Shown here: piece after piece, positions 24,736 through 32,326 of the stretch
Numbering within the stretch: the first letter of the stretch is position 1
How the letters are laid out: every line of letters begins with the position of its first letter
Origin: Candidatus Tanganyikabacteria bacterium
GTDB taxonomy: Bacteria; Cyanobacteriota; Sericytochromatia; S15B-MN24; VGJW01
Length of the DNA: 64,000 bases
Reading direction: 5' to 3'
NCBI GenBank assembly: GCA_016867265.1
Contig: VGJW01000013.1
Location: 1-64,000 of the forward strand
Made by a program: the position numbers and the translations under genes
The notes under the pieces: generated by a model
What the model was told of the DNA's origin: nothing
The model's input: the letters and a program-made list of their open reading frames with translations, nothing else
Databases searched by the model: none

Positions 24736-25481
24736 GTCGCCAACTCCTCAAGGACGATGCGCGCGTGGCTGCGGGGAAAGCGCAGCACCTCGAGAAGCCC
24801 CTTGCGAGGGCGAGGTGCGCCGGGAGTCGGCGTGGGCGCCGGAATCTCCTCGCCGTTCTCGTCGACGAGGACCTTTTCCTCGGCTTCCTCCGGTTCGGGA
24901 TGCAGGACCGGTTCGAGCACAACCGTCACGAGGCCGGAAGGAGAGGCCTCGCCCATCCAGACCCGCTGCTTGCCGTTGTCGAGGACGACGTGCAGACCCG
25001 GGTCGGCGGCTTTCCGTCCCGGCAGCATGGCCAGAAACCGTGCGATAAGGCTCATCTTTGGGCCACTCGGGGGTTGGATCCAGGCGCGCTCGACGTCGAG
25101 CGTGTTCTGGATTTCCTTCTGCCAAGTGACGACCTTGCCTGTCCGGGTTGCCACGACGACGGTCTCGCCACGGGGGCCTCGCTGGACCACCAGCGTGGTG
25201 CGCGGGGCGTAGACGAGACCCTCGGGCCGAAGCGTCGGGTCCCCCACCAGGATGTCCTTGCCGACGCGCCACTCCCGCGGCTGGCCGGCTTGCCACGTCT
25301 CCAGCGCGAAGCCCGGTTTCATGTCCGGGCTGGCGAGGCCGCCTGTCCGCTTGAGGCCTGGTGTCCGAGCCACGAAGGCCTGCAAAGGCGCGCCCGGAAG
25401 CAGGCCCGGTCCGGGCACGGGCGTGGGCTTGGGGGCGGACGTCAGTGCCGCCGCCAGCAGCAGGCCGGCCGATGGCGCCAC
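24705..25481 (-). CDS. Hypothetical secreted protein
   Basis: This 258-residue protein of unknown family starts at a GTG (25481) with a short signal peptide (LLLAAALTSAPK) and a Pro-rich beginning. The mature region is beta-rich (TTLVVQRGPRGETVVVATRTGKVVTW). It has an acidic Pro/Thr linker (EPEEAEEKVLVDENGEEIPAPTPTPG) before a helical C-terminal end. It overlaps the lipoprotein gene downstream and lies 4 bases after the Sm-like gene, forming a three-gene set. Confidence 0.7.
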   Translation of the reverse strand: MAPSAGLLLAAALTSAPKPTPVPGPGLLPGAPLQAFVARTPGLKRTGGLASPDMKPGFALETWQAGQPREWRVGKDILVGDPTLRPEGLVYAPRTTLVVQRGPRGETVVVATRTGKVVTWQKEIQNTLDVERAWIQPPSGPKMSLIARFLAMLPGRKAADPGLHVVLDNGKQRVWMGEASPSGLVTVVLEPVLHPEPEEAEEKVLVDENGEEIPAPTPTPGAPRPRKGLLEVLRFPRSHARIVLEELATWVKLSRAHP

Positions 25482-25485
25482 GGTG

Positions 25486-25797
25486 TCAGGCCGGATTGCC
25501 CGACTGGGGGCTGCCGGGGCCTTCCGGGCCCGGGTCCGCAGGCGTGTCCAGGTGGTACAGCGCCTCGAGGCGGTTGCGGCTGCGCTCGAGCGAATGGGTC
25601 GTCACCCCCATCAGCAACTGCAGGGGCACGATGTTGTGGGCGACGACGGTGTCCTCGTCGTCGTAGGCATCGAACTCGAGGAAGTCCTGCCCGACCCGCA
25701 CGATACGGGCGAGGTAGCAGGTATTGGCAGGGGCGAAGAACAGCTCGACAAGCTGGTTGTCGTCCTGCAGGCGCTTCAGTCGTTCAATCAGGTGCAT
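25486..25797 (-). CDS. Small Sm-like beta-barrel protein (tentative)
   Basis: This 103-residue protein begins at an ATG (25797) behind GGAGGAG. The core (NQLVELFFAPANTCYLARIVRVGQDFLEFDAYD, then VVAHNIVPLQLLMGV) follows the strand order of Sm/LSm-like barrels: hydrophobic strand, turn, glycine-containing strand, then an Ile-Val-Pro segment. It is not recognisably Hfq, and its C-terminus is Pro/Gly-rich. RNA binding is possible but unproven. Confidence 0.6.
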   Translation of the reverse strand: MHLIERLKRLQDDNQLVELFFAPANTCYLARIVRVGQDFLEFDAYDDEDTVVAHNIVPLQLLMGVTTHSLERSRNRLEALYHLDTPADPGPEGPGSPQSGNPA

Positions 25798-25870
25798 CTG
25801 GGCTCCTCCACCCCCTTGCGGGACTCGAGGGGGGGATCCATTCCAAGCTATACCCCGTCCGGGCCCAAGG

Positions 25871-26899
25871 TCAGCCATCCAGCTGCTCCTTGGCCCGCTC
25901 GAGCCACGCTGTCCGCCCCGAACCGTCCACGGCCTGTCGTCCCAAGGCTTCGTACAGGCGACGGGTCTCGGGATCCGGTGCCTCGGGCACCCGGATGACC
26001 AGGCGCACCAGCATGTCGCCGCGTCCGCCACCTCGGCGGGACAGGCCCTTGCCTTTCATCCGCAGGATGCGACCACCCTGGCTACCCTCCGGGACCTTGA
26101 GCCTCACCTGGCCTTCGAGCGTCGGCACCGAGACCTCGGCGCCCAGCACGGCCTCGTGAGGGGCCACGGGCAGGTCCACCTCGAGGTCATCGCCCGAAAT
26201 CGTGTAGAGCGGGTGCGGCAGCAGCGCCACCCGCAGCACCATGTCCCCGTCGGGGGCGGGCACGCGCAGGCGGGCGCCGTCGCGGACGCCCGCAGGCAGG
26301 TTGACCTCCACCGTGCGCTCTTGGACCTTGATGCCGATGCCTTGGCAGGAGGGGCACGGTGCGGGCCCGGTAGGCCGTCGTCCCTGGCAGACGCCGCAGG
26401 GTTCCTGCGTCCTCAGCCTGAGCTTCTTGCGCGTGCCCTCGTGGGCCTCGCGCAGGCGCACGTCGATGCGAACCTCTTCCGGTTGGCGCGGGGCAGCACT
26501 CCCCGATCGTCCCCGGGGGGCCTCGGCACGGAACAGGTCCTCGAACATCCCCTCCAGGATCCGGCCGAAGCCTTCGCCCCCGAAGCCCGCGCTACCAAAG
26601 CCGCCACCCCCGAAGGGCCCCTGGCCCGGCCTGAACGGACCTTGGCCAGCCGAACCGAACGGGCCGTCCGCCCCGAACCTGTCGAACCGAGCGCGGCGCT
26701 CGGGATCGGACAGGGTCTCGTAGGCCTCGTTGATCTCCTTGATGCGGCGCTCGGCTTCCTGGCGGGCCTTCTCCGACTCCTGGTGGCGATCCGGATGCCA
26801 CTTCTTGGCCAGCTTGACCCAGGCCGAGCGGATGTCCTGCTCGGACGCGTCCTTCCTGACTCCGAGGACGGAGTACGGATCGCGCGCCTTGGTGCTCAC
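25871..26899 (-). CDS. DnaJ-family co-chaperone with a reduced zinc region
   Basis: This 342-residue Hsp40 protein has an N-terminal J domain with His35-Pro-Asp, a Gly/Phe-rich linker (GFGSAGFGGEGFG), a cysteine region and two C-terminal substrate-binding beta domains (EAVLGAEVSVPTLEG). The zinc region contains only two C-x2-C-x-G repeats (CGVCQG, CPSCQG) instead of the four in DnaJ. It is therefore intermediate between DnaJ and CbpA, with at most one zinc site. It would recruit and stimulate DnaK, which is not encoded here. The start codon is the GTG at 26899. ACTTGACA lies upstream. Confidence 0.9.
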   Translation of the reverse strand: MSTKARDPYSVLGVRKDASEQDIRSAWVKLAKKWHPDRHQESEKARQEAERRIKEINEAYETLSDPERRARFDRFGADGPFGSAGQGPFRPGQGPFGGGGFGSAGFGGEGFGRILEGMFEDLFRAEAPRGRSGSAAPRQPEEVRIDVRLREAHEGTRKKLRLRTQEPCGVCQGRRPTGPAPCPSCQGIGIKVQERTVEVNLPAGVRDGARLRVPAPDGDMVLRVALLPHPLYTISGDDLEVDLPVAPHEAVLGAEVSVPTLEGQVRLKVPEGSQGGRILRMKGKGLSRRGGGRGDMLVRLVIRVPEAPDPETRRLYEALGRQAVDGSGRTAWLERAKEQLDG

Positions 26900-26935
26900 G
26901 GTACCAGTCTCTGCATTTAGTCTGGTGTTGTCAAG

Positions 26936-27592
26936 TCACTTTAGGGCGACGGTGGCTTCTAGGGTCCCGATGCCCGTGATGGTCACGGCCAGATCCATGC
27001 CCGCACGCAGGTCCGGTGTCTCGCCGGGGGTACCCATCAGCAGCAGATCGCCAGGTTCGAGCGTCATGTGTCGGGATGCGAAGGCCAGAACGTCGGCAAC
27101 ACCGAACACCATGTCCGTGAGCGGGGCATCCTGCACGATCTCGCCGTTGCAGCGCGTCGTCAGGCGGGCCGTCGCCGGATCGAAGGACGCGGGCGGCACG
27201 AGGACAGGGCCCACCGGGCACCACGTATCACAACCCTTGGCCCGCCACCACTGGCGATCACCCTGCTGCCACGCCCGATCCGTGATGTCGAAGGCACAGG
27301 TGTAGCCGGCGACGGCTCCCAGCGCCTCATCGACCGAGGCGTCACGCAGCAGGGCACCCACGAGCACCCCGAGTTCCCCCTCGGCCTGGGGGCGGCTTGC
27401 GCCTTCGGGCAACGTGACGACGGCACCTGGGCCCGCGAGGCTCGACGAGGGTTTCAGGAACAGCTCAGGCTTCTCGGGCAAGGGGCGGCCGTGCAGGTGG
27501 GACCTGAAGTTCAGGCCGACGGCGATAATCTTGCCGGGCCTGCCACCCAGCACCCCGGCGGCGGCTGCAGGTCCCGTGAGCGCGGCCGTCAC
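26936..27592 (-). CDS. Fumarylacetoacetate hydrolase (FAH) family protein
   Basis: This 218-residue protein belongs to the FAH fold family, Mg-dependent hydrolases and decarboxylases of small oxo-acids. Visible elements are IIAVGLNFRSHL, the metal-ligand region QAEGELGVLVG, the FDITDRAWQ segment with metal Asp, KGCDTWCPVGP with a catalytic Lys, and LLLMGTPGET near the end. The GTG start at 27592 overlaps the stop of the metallo-beta-lactamase gene (GTGA). The substrate is unknown; acylpyruvate-type compounds are usual for this size class. Confidence 0.88.
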   Translation of the reverse strand: MTAALTGPAAAAGVLGGRPGKIIAVGLNFRSHLHGRPLPEKPELFLKPSSSLAGPGAVVTLPEGASRPQAEGELGVLVGALLRDASVDEALGAVAGYTCAFDITDRAWQQGDRQWWRAKGCDTWCPVGPVLVPPASFDPATARLTTRCNGEIVQDAPLTDMVFGVADVLAFASRHMTLEPGDLLLMGTPGETPDLRAGMDLAVTITGIGTLEATVALK

Positions 27593-28500
27593 CAGTCCAG
27601 CCCCGCGGGCAGGTCCATGGCCACCTTGGCCAGCGCCTGATCGACATCTTCGGTCCGTTCTGCCCGCAGGAATTCGGCCCACTGGCCGTCCGTCCCGAGG
27701 CGACCTGCCAGGTGGAACATGTCGTGGTAGAACGCGATCCACCATTCGCCCTCGCGGGCCTTGGCCACCCAGTCCTGCTTGGCGAGGATGGTGTCCATCG
27801 GGAAGTCGTCGAAGGCCATCACCCACAATGGATTCAGATGGGCGTGTGTGGCCATCAGGTCGCCAAGATGCAGCACCGTTTGGCCGCCGCCGGAGAGCGT
27901 CAGTGCCTGGTGGCCCAGGGAGTGACCGCCCGTATGGTGCAGTTCGAGGCCGGGGGCGAGGACCTTGTGGCCGTCCGCCGCCTCGAGCAACCCGGCCTCT
28001 TCGAGCGGGCGCCAGTTCTCGTCCGGGTAGGCGTGACGGGTCCGCGGGTGAGGCGTGTGCAGGGCCTCGATCTCGCGGGCCTGCAGGTGAATCCGGGCGC
28101 GGGGAAAGGTCGGCACCAAGGTACCGTCTTCGGTCCGCGTGACGAGGCCCCCGGCGTGGTCCGGATGCATGTGCGTGACGATCACGTCCGTGATCGCGTC
28201 CGGGGCGAGGCCTGCCGCAGCCAGCGTCCGGACCGGGTCGCAAGGGCGGATCAGCCTGAACTGGCCCTGCTGGCGGGCATCCAGCTTGCTGCCGTAGCCG
28301 GAGTCGACGAGTAGGGTGCGTCCGTGGCCCCGGATCAGCAGGGGACGCAGTGCCAAGGGGATGAAGTGGTCGCGATCGACCGGGTACTTGCGCTGCCACA
28401 CCATGCGGGGAACCACGCCGAACATCGCCCCGCCGTCGAGCCCGAAGGCCGTGTCATGCAGCCAGTCGAGCGTCCATTCACCCAGTTTCATGACCGTCAT
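27589..28500 (-). CDS. Metallo-beta-lactamase-fold hydrolase
   Basis: This 303-residue hydrolase has the binuclear metal site of the family: THMHPDHAGG (H-x-H-x-D-H), TGGHSLGHQ and HLGDLMATHAHLNP. Related proteins include lactonases and other small-molecule hydrolases. The ATG at 28500 is used; a second ATG at 28491 is equally possible. It is co-transcribed with the FAH gene through a 4-base overlap, so the two may act in one degradative pathway. Confidence 0.87.
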   Translation of the reverse strand: MTVMKLGEWTLDWLHDTAFGLDGGAMFGVVPRMVWQRKYPVDRDHFIPLALRPLLIRGHGRTLLVDSGYGSKLDARQQGQFRLIRPCDPVRTLAAAGLAPDAITDVIVTHMHPDHAGGLVTRTEDGTLVPTFPRARIHLQAREIEALHTPHPRTRHAYPDENWRPLEEAGLLEAADGHKVLAPGLELHHTGGHSLGHQALTLSGGGQTVLHLGDLMATHAHLNPLWVMAFDDFPMDTILAKQDWVAKAREGEWWIAFYHDMFHLAGRLGTDGQWAEFLRAERTEDVDQALAKVAMDLPAGLDW

Positions 28501-28623
28501 GGTCCCACGCGCCAACCGGGCGGGCAAGGTTCGTGAAGCGGCTGCCGGACGTGACTCACGTCCGTGCCAACGTCGGCAGCTAGGGTATGCTGGGCTTGTT
28601 CCGCAGACCGGGAGACCCGACCC

Positions 28624-28989
28624 ATGTCCGAAGCATCCACGCGCCGCACCTACCAGGCTGGACAGGCGCTGTTCCTCGAGGGCGAGCAGAGCCACGAGCT
28701 CTACATGTTGCTGTCCGGTGGCGTGGACATCCAGATGCACGGCCAAGTGATCGCCTCCGTGAACGAGGCAGGGTCGGTCTTCGGAGAGGTCTCTTTCCTG
28801 CTCGAGTCGCCCCGGACCGCCACGGTTTTTGCCAACCAACCCTCCGAGTTCCTCGTCATCCACGACGTGGCGTCTCTGGTCGAGACCAACCCGATGCTGG
28901 TCGCCCGCATCGCGCGCCTGCTGGCGCAGCGCCTGCGCGAGATGGACGAGCGCTTCGTCAAGCTGAGCCAGTCCGTCCGGGGCGGCTGA
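28624..28989 (+). CDS. Single-domain cyclic-nucleotide-binding protein
   Basis: This 121-residue protein consists only of a CRP-type nucleotide-binding barrel (GQALFLEGEQSHELYMLLSGGVDI, then the GSVFGEVSFLLESPRTATVFA phosphate-binding cassette) and a C-terminal helix. It lacks the helix-turn-helix of CRP/FNR. The cassette Glu and Arg (GEVSFLLESPRTAT) are present, so cAMP or cGMP binding is plausible. It probably acts by protein contact rather than DNA binding. Confidence 0.86.
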   Translation: MSEASTRRTYQAGQALFLEGEQSHELYMLLSGGVDIQMHGQVIASVNEAGSVFGEVSFLLESPRTATVFANQPSEFLVIHDVASLVETNPMLVARIARLLAQRLREMDERFVKLSQSVRGG

Positions 28990-28993
28990 GGCC

Positions 28994-30265
28994 TTACCAG
29001 TAGCAGATGCCCTGGCGGTCGAGCCACTCGATGGCCCGGGCGCCCCAGCGTTGCCAGCTGTCGAGGGGTTTTACGGCTTGCGCGTGTCGCGTCCAGTCTC
29101 CGAGAAAGCTGGCCGCGAGCAGTGCCACGCTGGGTCCCTGCCAATGGACGTTGAGTTCACGGAAGGTGTGAAAGGCGCTGGGCGTCCAGTTCAACGACCC
29201 GAAGAAACCTGTCTCGCCATCGATGATGGCGTACTTGGCGTGGAACTCTTCCTGGTCCCTCCGTGCCTCGTACCAGCGGACCGGTACCCCGGCCTCGTGC
29301 AGGCGCTCGGCCACGACGAGGTTGGGCACGCCCCAGCGCGGAATGGTGGCGATGGGCCCTCCGGACCACTTGCCGTCGAACCGATGTCGGTCGAGCAGGA
29401 CCTTGACGTTCACCCCCCGGCGATGCGCCGCGATCAGCGCCTCCGTGACCTCGAGGTCGCTGAACTCGAAGACGCCGGCCTCGATGCTCTTGCGGGCGCC
29501 ACGCAGCAGGTGTATCAGGTGGTCCTTGCCACATGCCAACTCTTCGTCGTTGCGCACCAGGGCCAGGTCGGCCGCCTGACCACCTGCGGGAGGCTGGAGT
29601 GGAGCCAACTGCAAGGGCGGCAGAGGCCAGCCGAACGGCCTCGCGACCTCACGAGCGAGCGCCTCGCCGATGCTGCCGTCGAATTCGAGCATCAGGTCAT
29701 GGTCGGTGTCGGCGACCTCGAAGAGGTTGGCGCCGCCCATCATGCCGCGGCGGCGATCGCAGACAAGCACCTTGGCGTGGTCGATCACCGTCAGGGGATT
29801 TCGCTCCGCGCGCGGCAGCCGTGACAGGGGATAGACCTCGGGCTCGAGGTCGAGCTGGCGCATGGTGGTCCACTGCGCCGTCAGCAACTCCGTCGTCGTC
29901 CCGATGGCCTGCTCCGCCGCACACGTCGTCACATGGACCCTGCAGCCCCGCTTCCGTGCACGGGACAAGGCCGCAGCCACCCGTTGGCCGATGCGTCCCC
30001 CCAGCAGGTACATGTCGAGCAGGACTTCCTCGCGGGCGCCGTCGATCAGGGCAAGGGCCCGCGGGTAAATCTCGGCGGCATCTGTCCGCAGCCAGACTTT
30101 GGCCGTGCCTTCCGCACCTGCCTCACAAGGTACGGGCCGCAGGGGGCGCCGGGCGTCGTAGACTTCGCGGGCGCGAATGCTTTCAATCAGGTCGCCTGCC
30201 AAGGCCGGACCGGCCGGGACCTGTGCCGCGAGTGCCGCGAGGAGGCCTGCGGCCAGCCTGCCCAT
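28994..30265 (-). CDS. Secreted phospholipase D-like protein
   Basis: This 423-residue protein starts with a signal peptide (LAAGLLAALAAQVPAGPALAG). It carries two PLD motifs, DHAKVLVCD and FHAKYAIID, each with the H-x-K-x4-D pattern and followed by a Gly/Ser-containing segment (GGANLFE, FGSLNWTPSA). The two form one active site that hydrolyses or transfers phosphodiester bonds. Cardiolipin-synthase-like and nuclease-like relatives exist; the exported state favours a lipid or extracellular substrate. The ATG at 30265 lies 10 bases after the ftsY stop. Confidence 0.88.
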   Translation of the reverse strand: MGRLAAGLLAALAAQVPAGPALAGDLIESIRAREVYDARRPLRPVPCEAGAEGTAKVWLRTDAAEIYPRALALIDGAREEVLLDMYLLGGRIGQRVAAALSRARKRGCRVHVTTCAAEQAIGTTTELLTAQWTTMRQLDLEPEVYPLSRLPRAERNPLTVIDHAKVLVCDRRRGMMGGANLFEVADTDHDLMLEFDGSIGEALAREVARPFGWPLPPLQLAPLQPPAGGQAADLALVRNDEELACGKDHLIHLLRGARKSIEAGVFEFSDLEVTEALIAAHRRGVNVKVLLDRHRFDGKWSGGPIATIPRWGVPNLVVAERLHEAGVPVRWYEARRDQEEFHAKYAIIDGETGFFGSLNWTPSAFHTFRELNVHWQGPSVALLAASFLGDWTRHAQAVKPLDSWQRWGARAIEWLDRQGICYW

Positions 30266-30275
30266 ACGCACCGAA

Positions 30276-31541
30276 TCAGGCCTCCGGGGGTTGCTCGTCC
30301 TCGAAAAGGGCCGAGACGAACACGCCCGGATCAAAGTCCCGAAGGTCCGTGACGCCCTCGCCGAGTCCGGCGAGGCGCACGGGGATGCCCAGCTGGCTCT
30401 GGATGGAGAAGACCACCCCGCCCTTGGCGGTGCCGTCGAGTTTCGTCAGGACGACGCCTGTCAGCGGAACGGCCTGACCGAAGACTTCGGCCTGTCGGAG
30501 TCCGTTCTGGCCCGTCGTCGCGTCGAGCACGAGCCACGTCTCGCGAACGGCATCGGGGGCCTCGCGGTCGAGGACGCGCCCGATCTTGGCCAGTTCGGCC
30601 ATCAGGTTGGCCTTGTTCTGCAGGCGACCGGCCGTGTCCACCAGCAGCACGCCCGCGTCACGCGCCTTGGCGGCGCGCACGGCATCGAAGACCACGGCGG
30701 CCGCATCGCCGCCCTCGGCGTGGCGGATGACAGGCACGTCGGACCGCGCGGCCCAGACGGCCAACTGCTCGACCGCAGCCGCCCGGAACGTGTCCGCCGC
30801 GGCGACCACGACCTTGCGGTTCTCGAGGACCAGCCGTCGGGCCAGCTTGCCCAAGGTCGTGGTCTTGCCCGCACCGTTGACGCCCACCAGCGTCACCACG
30901 CTCAGGCAATCGGGATCGGGTTCCCAAGGGCGCGCCGGCCCGAGCCTGCCGGCAAGAAAGGTGGCCAGCTCGCGCGTCAGGCCGTCGGGCGTCACGGTAC
31001 CTGCCTTGAGGCCCGCGCGCAGGTGATCCATCGCCTGCTCCGTCAGATTGGGGCCAAGATCGGCCTCAAGGAGGATCTCCTCGAGTGCGTCCCACGTATC
31101 GCCATCCACGTGGGCACGCCCGCGGAACAGATTCCGCACGCGATCGACCAGTTGGCCCCGGGTACGTGTCAGGCGCTCCCGCAGGCGCTCGACGGCCTCG
31201 CCCTCCATCCGGAAGGAGGGGGTGCCGGGAATGGGGGTGTTGAGGAAGGCCCATGCCTTGCCCCAGAAGTTCTCGGGTGGCGTGGGCTCAGGGACTCGAG
31301 GCGTCTCGGGTACAGGCGCGACATCCTGCGTTACCGAGCCATCCTGGGGCACCGTGATGTCCGGGGTCAGGGCGACCAAGGGCTCGGACACCTCGGCGGG
31401 CCCGCTTTCGGGCACGGGCGCGACCTCTGCGACAGGCAGGGCCTCAGGAATCGGGGCAGATTCCGACCCAGGTGCGTCCTGCTGCGCAGGTGCGGGAGGC
31501 GTCTCGGTCGCGACGCCCCGCAGCTTGTCCCACCAACGCAT
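30276..31541 (-). CDS. ftsY: Signal recognition particle receptor FtsY
   Basis: This 421-residue SRP GTPase docks ribosome-SRP complexes at the membrane. A Pro/Glu/Val-rich N-terminal A domain (residues about 12-90) is followed by the helical N domain and the G domain. The G domain has GVNGAGKTTTLGKLA (G1), DTFRAAAVEQL, VDTAGRLQNK and LTKLDGTAKGGV. The ATG at 31541 overlaps the nusB stop (TGATG). It ends the efp-accB-accC-nusB-ftsY run. Confidence 0.96.
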   Translation of the reverse strand: MRWWDKLRGVATETPPAPAQQDAPGSESAPIPEALPVAEVAPVPESGPAEVSEPLVALTPDITVPQDGSVTQDVAPVPETPRVPEPTPPENFWGKAWAFLNTPIPGTPSFRMEGEAVERLRERLTRTRGQLVDRVRNLFRGRAHVDGDTWDALEEILLEADLGPNLTEQAMDHLRAGLKAGTVTPDGLTRELATFLAGRLGPARPWEPDPDCLSVVTLVGVNGAGKTTTLGKLARRLVLENRKVVVAAADTFRAAAVEQLAVWAARSDVPVIRHAEGGDAAAVVFDAVRAAKARDAGVLLVDTAGRLQNKANLMAELAKIGRVLDREAPDAVRETWLVLDATTGQNGLRQAEVFGQAVPLTGVVLTKLDGTAKGGVVFSIQSQLGIPVRLAGLGEGVTDLRDFDPGVFVSALFEDEQPPEA

Positions 31542-32326
31542 CAGGAGCGCCGGCTCCCGCTGCGATCCTGCGCGAAGCGGGCCAGCACGCCATTGACGAA
31601 GCGTCCCGACTCCTCGGTGCCATAGCGCTTGGCCAACTCGACGGCTTCGTTGATGGCGACTTCGAGGGGGATGTCCTCGGCATGGCGAATCTCGGCCACG
31701 GCAAGGCGGAGGATGTCCCGGTCGACCGCTGCAAGGCGCTCGATGGACCAGTGCTCGAGGGCTTCGTCGATGGCGGAGTCGATGCTTGCCGCATGATCGA
31801 GGTACTGCCGGATCATGCCGAGGGCAAAGCTGCGCACCTTGGGGCCGCCGGCGATCGACGCCTTCTCGGGCCAGTCCAGCGCCTCGCCGACGAGGTCGGC
31901 TGCGCGGTCAATCGCGTCGGCTGCCTCGAGCACCCGGGCGGCGTGGGCCGAGGCGACACCACCCTTGAGCAGGTCGAGGACATCGAGGTCTCGGGCACCC
32001 ATCCAGAACGCACGCGCGACCTCCTCGAGGGCTGCGGCCTCGGGCAACGGGTCCTTGCGGGCGTGGCGCACCAGCTCGGCCAGCAGGCGGGGCGCCAGAT
32101 CGTCCTCGGCGAGCGTCGTCAGCTCGAGGCGGACCTTGTCGACCAGACCGGCCGCCTCCTCGACGCGGTCGCGCGCCTCAGCCGACAACAGGTGGGCCGC
32201 ACGGGTCACGAGCTCCTCGAGCTCGGGCTTGACTTCGGCCGGCAACGGGCCCAGTTGGGCCATCGAAAGCAGGGCCAGCTCTCGCGCGAGGCGTCGGATG
32301 TTCAAGGTTTCGGTCACGGGATTCAC
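31541..32326 (-). CDS. nusB: Transcription antitermination protein NusB, long cyanobacterial-type form
   Basis: This 261-residue NusB is much longer than the roughly 140 residues usual in proteobacteria. The N-terminus reads IRRLARELALLSMAQLGPLP, closely matching cyanobacterial NusB, and is followed by a helical insertion of about 120 residues. The C-terminal NusB core (DRDILRLAVAEIRHAEDIPLEVAINEAVELAKRYGTEESGRFVNGVLARF) is canonical. A GTG start at 32326 overlaps the accC stop (GTGA). NusB joins NusE in rRNA antitermination. It is the best phylogenetic marker in the window. Confidence 0.93.
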   Translation of the reverse strand: MNPVTETLNIRRLARELALLSMAQLGPLPAEVKPELEELVTRAAHLLSAEARDRVEEAAGLVDKVRLELTTLAEDDLAPRLLAELVRHARKDPLPEAAALEEVARAFWMGARDLDVLDLLKGGVASAHAARVLEAADAIDRAADLVGEALDWPEKASIAGGPKVRSFALGMIRQYLDHAASIDSAIDEALEHWSIERLAAVDRDILRLAVAEIRHAEDIPLEVAINEAVELAKRYGTEESGRFVNGVLARFAQDRSGSRRS

